From: Leucosporidium creatinivorum | Lineage: Eukaryota; Basidiomycota; Microbotryomycetes; Leucosporidiales; Leucosporidiaceae | Assembly (NCBI GenBank): GCA_001600635.1 | Contig: BCKL01000031.1 | Span: forward strand, 1 to 64,000 | DNA length: 64,000 nt | Reading direction: 5' to 3' | Shown here: positions 55,772 through 64,000 of the stretch, piece by piece | How the letters are laid out: the number at the start of each line of letters is the position of its first letter | How positions within the stretch are numbered: the first letter of the stretch is position 1 | Program-made: the position numbers and the translations under genes | Notes under the pieces: model-generated | The model's database searches: none | What the model saw: the letters and a program-made list of their open reading frames with translations, nothing else | What the model was told of the DNA's origin: nothing

Positions 55772-57908
55772 TCACAACCTCACCCTGGCCCTCGCCGTCT
55801 CAATCATCACCTCGTTCGTCTTGGCCGGCTCTTTGTGCTTGGGAGTCTTGGTCGAGCCTTTGGTGTAGGAGGAAAGGGAGGGCTTGGGTTTCCTGTCGGC
55901 GAGAGGGAAGGAGGAGGAAGTCAGCCATCGCCGAGGAGAGCGCTTTAGGCTGAGTGAGCGTGGTGGAAAGCGCCTTCGCTTGTCGTGTGGAGCGCATGCG
56001 GAAGGGAGGTTCGTCAAGAAGAGCTGTGGAGCACTCACTTCTGATCAGGTGTAAACCACCATTGCACCTTGTCGATCTGTCCGAGCTTCATGTCTAGCGG
56101 TCGAGTGAGCGTGATCAGCGGACTGTACGTAGCTCGTCCGAGCTACGGTGTGGTGGTGCAAGCTCTACGCGAGCCGGAAGAGACAGCAAAGCTCACCGGT
56201 AGTCAGGCCGAAGAAAGCGGCTTGGCTCAAGTCGATCTGGTAGTCCTCGCAGCTGGAAGAGAGTTTGTCAGCAAACGCTCGTAGAAGTGGAAAGTCGAAC
56301 GAGCAAGCTCACTTGGCGCAAACTCCCTCGACTGCCGAGCGAGCGCGAGAAGCGGTCAGCGGCGTCCGGCGATGAAAACAACGTGGGAGAACTAACTCGT
56401 AGCTGATACCGTATAGTCTGTAGCTTCGTTCCACATCGAAATCCATGCACCGCAGCGAGGAGAGACCTTCGCGAGGTCGCCGTACTGCAGGACGAGAGGG
56501 GGGAAGTCAGCTCGGCGCTGGCGCTCGGTCGGCGCTCGCGAAGTCGACGAAATGAGACGACTCACAAACTTGGGCGAGACATGAACTATGATTCGGGAGG
56601 AGAAGAGCGGAAGAAACGAGTCAGCGTTGCTATCGCTCAAGACTTCCACGGCGAACCCGAAGCGCAAGGACTCACCAACGAAATCTCCGTCGTTCGGCCT
56701 GCTCAAGCAAGGCGTGACGCCATTGTCGCTGACGAAGAATGTAGCTCGCGTCGTTTGAGTCTCGGAGGGGTTACCGGCGCTCATTTGGGTGGACTGAGGA
56801 GCGTCGGCCGTGAGGGAGGGGACCTGCTCGGCGATGAAGGGCGGGGATGAGGGAGCGGACGAAGTGGGTGGGGAGATGGCGAGGTGAGAAAGCACGGGAG
56901 CGGAAGGTATGAAGGACGAATGGGATGTAGCGAGGGGGAGGAAGGGCGAAGTCAGCGCACGCCCGAGAAGCCGAATCGACTCGCCAAAGCTCACCCAAGG
57001 AGTGCCCGTGGCTCCACCGGTCATAGTGCCAGGATCGCTAGCGTCCGATCCCGTCACTCCCTCATCATCCACCCCCATTGTCAAATTGCTCTTGCCCTCG
57101 CCAGTCGAGATGACTCCCATTCCCGTCGCCGTCGCCGTGGCATTGCTGCTCGAGTCGGTGCTGTTCATCGTGCTGGTAGCAACAAGAGGGGTCGAAGTGG
57201 CTTCGGTGGGAGTGGCGGAGGGCGTGGCGATGGGGAGCGAACCGGCCGACGGAGAGGTCAAGTTGGACGTCGAAGTCGAGTTCTGCGCCGAGGCGTCGTC
57301 GGTCGAGGTGGTCGAGTTCTTGTTGTAGAACTGTAGGGCGAATCGTCAGCTATACGTCGAGGGTCAAGGCTTCCCTCTACTCACATAGAACCCCAGTCCC
57401 GCCGCAATAATCACCACGATGACCACTCCGCCAATAATATACCAAATCGTGTTGCTCTTCTTCTCCTCTTCCTGCTGACCACCCTGAGGCCTCTTGGTCG
57501 CTACAGGCGCATTCTTGGGCTCCTTCCTCTCCTTGGTAGCCCCCTCGGAATCGCTGGCGCTGGCAGTCGGAGCGTCCGAAGCCGTCGCTTGCGAGTGGTC
57601 CGTCTCCGAGTCAGAGGGAGCGGCCGCGGCGCCTTTCTTGTTGCTGCCGGCGTTCGTAGGGAGGGAGCGGTAGATGGTCGGTTTGGTCTGTCGTTCGTTT
57701 GCGGAGGAGGAAGGTCAGCTCGAGTTCGGCGATGCTCGGCGCAGGGCTAGATAAGCGGAAATTCTCTACACACCGACTTGGACGACCGCTTGCCACTGCT
57801 GCTACTCTTCTTGCTTCTCCTCGACGACGGTGTGCGTCCGACTGCCTTCTCCTCGTCCTCAGAGGCCGAAGATTCGGAGAAACTGGGAGCGCGGGATCGA
57901 CGGGCCAT
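55772..57908 (-). CDS. Membrane-anchored double-psi beta-barrel (expansin/RlpA-like) protein 2
   Basis: About 540 aa in roughly nine exons, starting MARRSRAPSFSESSASEDEE. The layout equals that of gene 1: a charged cytoplasmic part, one membrane helix (NTIWYIIGGVVIVVIIAAGL), NKNSTTSTDDASAQNSTSTS right after it (compare NHKKNSTSTEDASSSNSTMG in gene 1), a Ser/Thr-rich spacer, and a C-terminal barrel with ATFFVSDNGVTPC, VHVSPKFYGDLAKVSPRCG, VCANCEDYQIDLSQAAFFGL and VQWWFTPDQ. In the strand where gene 1 has SDNCP this protein has VEGVC, so the acidic residue is missing. The extracellular spacer is shorter than in gene 1. It ends with a basic tail (KHKEPAKTNEVMIETARARV). Function is inferred as for gene 1. 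Confidence 0.77.
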
Positions 57909-58189
57909 ATCTCTTGGGGTGGGTTGGAATGTAGGGAAGCAGGGAGTGCTTCAGATGCGCTAGAAGAGCAGGAAGGCGAAAGGAAGCAGGATTGAGAGGC
58001 AGCGGACGAGGACCCCGAGGAGGAGTCGTCCGTGAAGCGGTGAGGGCGGGGACCCCGCAGAGAGAGTCGAGGAGCGAGCAGAGCATTCTGTAGGACATCA
58101 GAGCGGCCGAGCGTATGAGAAGCGAAACGAGCAGATTGTAGTCGAATGCCAACCTCTGAATTTCGAGAGCGAAGCGGGTTTCACTCTGC
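57909..58189. promoter_or_regulatory. Upstream region of double-psi beta-barrel gene 2
   Basis: 281 bp between the start codon and the edge of repeat copy B. No specific motif recognised. Confidence 0.4.
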
Positions 58190-60005
58190 CAAATCGCTCG
58201 TTCTCAGCTCGAATCGCCTACAGTAGCTTCTAACAGCTGACAAGACCTCCATTTCGACCTACAGCACCCCGCCCTACCCTCCTACACCTTCTCCTCTCCC
58301 TTCTCAGCTCTCCTCGACTCACTCAACTCGACGCGTTCATCTCTAAGCGGATGGCAGGGCTATAGTGGGGGTGTCAGGGCCTGGCAGCAGTGGAGGGAGG
58401 AACAACAGGGTACAGGTGAGCTCTTCCATGCGTATGCTCGCTGTTGGAGTGCAGAACGAGGGCGGGGCTGCTGCTGGAGATGGGACGAGCGGGCGACCTG
58501 CCGGAGAGCTTGATCAGGTTGGCTGGCTGCTGAGCGCGGTTGGCTGGCTGGTCTCCATCCACTTGAAGATCTCGCTGCCTTACTCTCTGTGTCTCCAGCT
58601 GCACAACGAAGGATTGAGCCCCTGCTCTCAGCTCCGCTCTGCGCTGGCTCGTGCTCTGAAGGAGAGCGCGGTCTGGCGTGGTCCGGCGTGGAGAAGATTG
58701 CAGGCGAGGTTTGTCATCATTTCTACGCCGTGCAGCCTCTCGTCAAAACCTGAGCTCGACGGAAGCTCGCGAGGGGTGTTCGCCGAGCAGCCAGCTCAAG
58801 CCAGGCCTTCGGCGAGGGCGCTGGGGGTCGGCTTGAGCTAAAAGGGCTCGACCCCTCTCTACATCGCAAGGTCTGGTCGCACTGGCTTTCAAGGAAGCTG
58901 CCAGGTCGCTCTTGTCGCCGCCTGAGTCCCGCGACGAGTTCGAGCTGTGCGTCGAGTAGGGTTCAGTTCGTTGCTCTTAAGCTCGGGGGGTTAGGGAGAA
59001 CGCCACAGAGTTTTGACCCGTCACCTCTCCGCTTCTCGACATGTCTCATTGCTCTGCTGAGCCTCTCAGCTGTCTCGAGGCGAGTCGCTCGGCGCTGGCT
59101 CCCCATCTCTTCGGCGCTTGTTCCCGGCTGCGGGGGTACCTTGAGATATAACGGAAGTGCTACGGTTCGAGCCGACTTGTGCAGCTAGCTGCTTCTGCGT
59201 AGGCGAGACTTCACCCGCCGCTCGCCTCGCCGCTCTCTGCGCTCGTCGGGGCTTGGGGGAGGCCTGGGCGGGTACAGATGGGACTGTAGGGCTTGACGGT
59301 GACAGCTAGCTCGGATGGTGCTGCCAAGGCGTTATCTCAGCTGCGCGGGTGGCTGTTGACTGCCACCGCTGCCAGGCTCGGTTTTCAGCTCGGCTCTTCG
59401 TGCTGGAGCTGGTGTAGCGGCCGGTCTACGCGATGGAGGTCGTCGTGCAAAATCAAAACAGCACGGGGTTGAACAACGAGCACCGCTGGCTGCTGTCTCC
59501 GAACGTCATGCGCAGCTCGCCGAGCGGGCGTCGGAGTCTTGCCTGCTCAATTACGACCTTCAGCACTTTGCTGCGGGTGTAGCTGCGCTCACCAGCGTTC
59601 CTACCCCTCCTCCTCTTCTGCCTCACGCAGACCGCAGTCGCTTTGATCTCAGCTCGCTTTTGAAGAGAAGGCCATTGTCGCTCGCTCTCCGCGCCGAGTC
59701 GTATCTCGTGCTGAAGTACGCTTAGCATGGGTAGCTAAGTGGTCTGATGCTCTTTGCCGGTCTGAAGAGCCCTAGGCTGGGATGCGGAGCATCTCCTCGT
59801 TCACTCGGCGTCGTGCCAGTGGGCTGCTCCGTTCCGAGTGAGGACCAGCTGCTATCTACGATACTGCAGGCTTGGAGGGAAATCTCTGTGTGTAACGAGC
59901 TGTCTCTGTGAGCACCTCCCTGATCGCTCTGGGACAGTCGTCGGCGAGGCTCCTCGGCGCCGCCTCTCCCAGTCCTTCTTCCTCCCTCGGGCGGGGAGGG
60001 AGATC
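58190..60005 (+). repeat. Dispersed repeat, copy B
   Basis: Collinear with the reverse complement of 35,680-37,365. Best-conserved block is 58,304-58,344 (one mismatch in 41). Other blocks lie at 58,205-58,235 (CAGCTCGAATCGCC and TAACAGCT), 58,451-58,482, about 58,780-58,815 (AGCTCAAGCCAGGCCTTC next to GGCGAGGGCGCT), 59,005-59,060 (GCCACAGAG, GTCACCT, CCGCTTCTC), 59,251-59,270 and 59,515-59,560. The copy is slightly longer than A (about 1.8 against 1.7 kb). No gene or transposon hallmark could be recognised in either. Confidence 0.75.
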
Positions 60006-60720
60006 AGTCTGTGTTGGTGCTTGCTCGCGAGAGCTTCGGACGATGCATACTGCCGCCTACCACTCGGCAGCTGGCTCAGTAGCAGACTGAACCTCGCTGG
60101 ATCCGAGGCCGTCTCGCCTGGCTTCTCGCTCGTCTTGGCTCTCCCTTGAGGGTTGGCTGGGGAGGGTGATCTGCTTGTTGCGGTCGCCTCCAGATATGCT
60201 CTTTCTCGGCTGCAGGGGCTCGTGATGGAGCCAGCTTTAGAGGGAGAAGGCATACCTCGCTACTCTCTTCCCGCGCTCGATTCTCCTCAGCGAGGGAGTC
60301 GGCGCTGGATGCCAGCGGGCGACATTGTCTCCCTCATCACAGCTTGACGTGTCTCAGTCAAGTCAAATCAGCATCAGCAGCTCCATCAGCTCAGTGGCGT
60401 CCTCATGCTGGACCTCCTTGCGACGAGCCGAGCGGTGTTGAGCGCGGCGAGCCTTCTCGCTAACGACTTCCAGCCTAATGGACGTCTGATGCGCAAGGAG
60501 ACATTTAGAGAGCGCACCCATATTGTTCAGTCTTGCTGGGATCGACTTGGCGACCGCGCGCTCGCTTCCGGCGCTCGTCCTCTGCGCACCGGTAGCGAAG
60601 GGCAACGTCGCTAGACGCCGAGCCCGTCCGAGCCTGGGGACCTTGCACACGGCGCAGTGGCTATACCTGTGCAGCGCTGTTTGTCCGGCCTGAGGCTGCG
60701 ATCGCCCGCCGGCTTTCGGC
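60006..60720. other. Gene-poor region
   Basis: 715 bp between repeat copy B and the tandem array. Similarity to the flank of copy A could not be followed here. No gene supported. Confidence 0.45.
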
Positions 60721-61480
60721 GCTCGGTGGCTTCTCGCTTGCCCTGTTTCGCTCGAGCTGAGGAAGCTGGGGCTTCTTCGGCTTCGGCGATGAGGAGTTTG
60801 TCGAAGTGCCACCGAGCACGAGTCTTGCTCTACTTCACTCGTGCTTGCCCTCTGCGCTCGCTCGGCGGCTTCTCGCTCGCTGCCTTGCGGTCGGTGGTCT
60901 CACTCGCTTCGCCCTCAGATCCTGTCTCTTGCGCTCAGTGCGGTGTCCTGCCTTTCTCTCGCCTCCATCTCGCTCGGCGGCTTCTCCCTCGCTCCATTTC
61001 GCTCAAGTTGAGGCAGCTGAGGTTGTCTTGACTTTGGTGATGTGGAGTTGGGAAAGAGTGCATCGAACACGAGGCCTGATTGGCTGCAGATTCCTTCGTC
61101 GCCGTGGGTCTTCTCGCCGTTTCCTTTCGCTCAAGCCGAGGCAACTGGGGCTTCTTCGGCTGCGGCGATGCGGATCGTACTCAACGGCTCATCGAACATG
61201 AGGCTGGCATACTCCGCTCATCCTCCAAATCCGATGAGGCGCTCGCTCGGTGACTTCTCGCTCGCCATCTTTCGCTCGAGCCGAGGCGGCTAGTGCTGCC
61301 CTGGCTTCGGCAATGAGAATGTAGCGTCGGAGAAAGCATTGAACCCGATTTTAGTCTGCTGCACTCATCCTCCAACTCGGCGCGCGCTCGCGTGGTGTCC
61401 TCTCGCTCGCTTACCTTGCGCTCGAGCTGAGGCTGCAAGTGCAGACTCGGGAAAGGTGATGCGCGCATGGCTGCGAGTGT
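60721..61480. repeat. Degenerate tandem array, about six units of about 135 bp
   Basis: Successive units start near 60,721, 60,859, 60,972, 61,104, 61,244 and 61,387. Each opens with a version of GCTCGGCGGCTTCTCGCTCG, followed by TTTCGCTCGAGCTGAGG (units 1, 3, 4, 5 and 6, with variation), then GCTTCTTCGGCTTCGGCGAT (units 1, 4, and diverged in 3 and 5) and a CATCGAACACGAGG-like block (units 3 and 4). Spacings are 138, 113, 132, 140 and 143 bp. Units differ at many positions, so the array is old. No long frame runs through it. Confidence 0.72.
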
Positions 61481-62249
61481 CATGCCAGTACGTACTAGCG
61501 ACACGCTGAATGGTCCCGTGAAGGCTGCTCCCTTTCAAGAGGTTGGTAGCGCTCCTCCTTGCTCGTCGAGCTCAAGCCTGGCTCCATACTGCTTCGCGCT
61601 AGCAAGACAAGCTATCTCCTATCATAATTGACCCTTTCCTGCTCTCCTCGCCTGCTCCGCATCCTCGTCAACTTCTTGGCCTTCGCCAACGCCCTTCAAT
61701 CATCCGCGCCGAGTTCGAGAACTGCCGAGTTGTTGGCTGACTCTAAGCCGCGGCAAGTTGGCATCAAACTCCTGGTCTCGTATGTTCTCTATCTCTCGTC
61801 TGACTGATTTGAGCGTGCTGACCGACCTGCCTGCAGGCTCTTCGAAGTCGTGCTCGGTCGACGAGGGAAGTTCGGCTTGCAGTTCGAGAGCGTGCGTTGT
61901 CGCCCCAGGGGAGTAGGCTACGGAGCTGTAATTCAAATACTGCATTGTAGCGCACGCCGTCCCCAGCTGAATTCGACCGTGGTGAATCGAGAGCTGCCTG
62001 CGAAGTCCGAGCGAGGAGGCGAGGTGGAGGCAGAAGGCGAGAAGAGCGCAAGGCAGCACAGGGAAGCTACAACAGCGTTATGTACACTCAAATGAGCTCT
62101 GCAGCCCACCAAAGCCGAGTCACGGCCCTCACGCTCTAAGTGACCTCGACTTCCCTTCGCGTTTCGCGACTCTCACGCCGTCTGTCTCCTCGTCTTTCGC
62201 TTCGACCTCGCTAGAGCAGCTTCTGTAGCTCTCTCACCGCTCTACCAAG
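61481..62249. other. Gene-poor region and promoter of the splicing factor
   Basis: 769 bp. The last 150 bp before the ATG at 62,250 are pyrimidine-rich and probably hold the promoter and 5' UTR. Nothing else supported. Confidence 0.5.
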
Positions 62250-64000
62250 ATGCAGGGCTTCAACAAGGTCAATCTACTCTCTTTCTCCTGCTGTTTTACA
62301 GCCGCTCAAAGCACTCGCTAACTTCGATCTCGCCCTGCCCCCGCACAGTACCATCCACCTGACTATGACCCAGCGAAGCACTCGTCGTTGAACGCGTATC
62401 ATGGCAAGCATGCGCTGGGAGATCGGTGAGTCGAAGTACAGCGCTGGGCAGGGCTGGCGACTCAGGGATGCGCTAGGAGCGGACGAGCTGAGCAGAGCTG
62501 GGCTGGGTGCGAGGAGGCTGAGGGAGCAGCGTTGGTGGCTTCTCCATAAACTGGGAACTGCTGAGCTGCTCTCCTCGCCCTCAAAGTCTCCGTGCTGGCC
62601 CACGAACTGGTGAGAAGGAGCGAGAGGGCGCCTCTAGTCCCCGTTGACTGGATGCTATGGTGCAGCGATTGGTTGGCGAGGTAGTGTTGCATGAGGAGCT
62701 TGGCTCGCCCCTGATTTCCCGCTGCACCAAAGCAGCTCGTCACCCAGCTGTGGCCGAGTGCTTCACCTCTCTCGTCGCTGTCGAGTTTCTGAAGCAGAGG
62801 TTCGGCGGGTCGAATATGGTGGTGGTGCGCTTGTCACCACTGCGTCTTACCTTTGCTGCCTCGCGCTGTCAATCCGCTAGCTCGGCCCCGAAGCGCTCGC
62901 TAACCACTTCGCCGAACCACCCCCTCCGTCGCAGAGCTCGCAAGATCGACCAAGGCATCCTCATCGTCCGCTTCGAGCTACCGTACAACATCTGGTGGTG
63001 CGCCCCCTTCCCTTTCCTTCTTCCCAATACCACAGCTCCTTAGCTTACCCTTCGGCGATCCTCAGCGACCACTGCAACAACCACATCGGCCAAGGCGTGC
63101 GGTACAACGCCGAAAAGTCCAAGGTCGGCAACTACTACTCGACGCCGATTTGGAACTTTCGGTGCAAGTGCCATCTGTGTCAGCATTGGTTTGAGATTAG
63201 GACCGACCCAGCGGTGAGTTTGGCTTGTCTCGAGCTTCGGTGCTGAGAAGAAGGGGAGCTGATTGAGTGACAAATCGAACAGAATACTCGCTACGTCGTC
63301 CACTCGGGAGCGAGGCAGAAGCACGAGGAGTGGGATCCAGCAGAGAACGGCGGAGTCGTGCTCGGTCCGTCCCTCCTCCTCCTTTCCCTGCCTCCCCCTT
63401 CAGCTAATCCCTCACCGTCACACAGACGCAAAGACGGACACCCCACCCGACCCCTTCACCTCCCTCGAAAAGACCGTCACGCAAAAGACCCGCGCCCTCT
63501 CCGCCGCCGCCGGTCTTCACGCACTGGAGGAAGACCGTCACGCGCAATGGTCCGATCCCTACGCCGCTTCCTCGCTCCTGCGCTCCAACTTTCGGAAGGC
63601 GAAGAAAGTGCGAGTGGAGAGTGTGGGACGGGCAGAGGGCGTTAGGGAGAGGTATGGGCTGGGGGAGAGGGTTGGAGTGCAGGATTTGAGGACGCCGGCG
63701 AGGGAGGTGAAGGAGGTGGAGGATAGGGAGTGGGAGGAGGCGAGGAGGGAGAGGGAGAGGAGGGAGGGCAAGGAGAGGGAACGGAGGAGGGGCGAGAGGG
63801 AGAGGGTGGGTTGGGCCGCTTCGCCGGCGCTGAAGCAGGGGAACAAGGAGAGGAGGGAGAGGAAGATCAAGCCGCTCCCTTCGTCGTCTTCATCGCGCTC
63901 AGGATCGAAGCCCGGTTCGACCTCGACAGCTCCGACCTCACCAGCCCTCGCCGCCCTCTCCGCTCGACTTGGGCTCGCTTCGGCGCTCAAGGCGGATCCC
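62250..64000 (+). CDS. SAF4: CCDC130/Saf4-type splicing factor (CWC16 family), runs off the right edge
   Basis: Exon 1 encodes MQGFNK; exon 2 YHPPDYDPAKHSSLNAYHGK and HALGDR; after a 509-nt intron come ARKIDQGILIVRFELPYNIW, then CDHCNNHIGQGVRYNAEKSK, VGNYYSTPIWNFRCKCHLCQ, HWFEIRTDPANTRYVVHSGA and RQKHEEWDPAENGGVV. This is the strongly conserved CWC16 domain: four cysteines (CDHC and CHLC) form the zinc site. Members act around the catalytic steps of the spliceosome (Yju2, CCDC94, CCDC130); the MQGFNKYxPPD start identifies the CCDC130/Saf4 branch. A charged coiled-coil-like region rich in Arg/Glu follows (VEDREWEEARRERERREGKE), then a Ser-rich tail cut by the window edge. At least 320 residues are visible. 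Confidence 0.92.
62426..62934 (+). other. Unusually long intron 2 of the splicing factor gene
   Basis: Donor GTGAGTCG follows GAT CG and acceptor CCGTCGCAG precedes A GCT CGC AAG, giving HALGDRARKIDQG, which is contiguous in the protein family. The intron is 509 nt against about 50-100 nt elsewhere. No coding content or clear repeat was recognised inside it. Confidence 0.8.

Noticed and set aside
60721-61480. CRISPR-like array
   Set aside because: Units are long, diverged throughout and lack constant short repeats with unique spacers; the host is a eukaryote.

Overview
The window looks like nuclear DNA of a basidiomycete yeast, most likely Pucciniomycotina of the Microbotryomycetes kind (Rhodotorula and relatives). 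It is GC-rich. Genes are compact and carry many short introns of about 50-90 nt with GTGAG-type donors, CTGAC-type branch sites just before the acceptor, and CAG acceptors. The proteins identified are fungal. I ran no database search: family calls rest on motifs I can read, and exon borders were read by eye. Twenty-two protein genes are called, two of them cut by the window edges.

1-20,145: after the N-terminal half of an AAA ATPase comes a run of eight catabolic-type genes: a LigB-type extradiol dioxygenase, a salicylate-hydroxylase-like flavin monooxygenase, a phytanoyl-CoA-dioxygenase-like oxygenase, an MFS transporter, a small cupin, two CocE-type hydrolases and a fumarylacetoacetase. Three pairs are divergent from 239-328 bp promoters. 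Together they could take up, de-esterify, hydroxylate and ring-open an aromatic compound and hydrolyse the ring-fission product. An acetoacetyl-CoA synthetase at 27-30 kb could handle the acetoacetate that fumarylacetoacetase makes. I propose this as an uncharacterised catabolic cluster.

20,345-33,353: a MYND-finger protein, a small membrane protein, an ALDH3-like protein without its catalytic residues, acetoacetyl-CoA synthetase, an F-box-like protein and a Zn2Cys6 regulator. 33,354-37,849 is gene-poor and holds one copy (A) of a dispersed repeat.

37,850-57,908: a Ser/Pro-rich protein, a Herp/Usa1-like ERAD protein, a pirin, a tandem pair of seven-helix membrane proteins, the COX8 subunit with a likely GC-AG intron, and a tandem pair of membrane-anchored double-psi beta-barrel (expansin/RlpA-like) proteins.

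58,190-62,249 is gene-poor. It holds the second, inverted copy (B) of the dispersed repeat and a degenerate tandem array of about 135-bp units. The window closes with the start of a CCDC130/Saf4-type splicing factor. No tRNA, rRNA or CRISPR array was seen.
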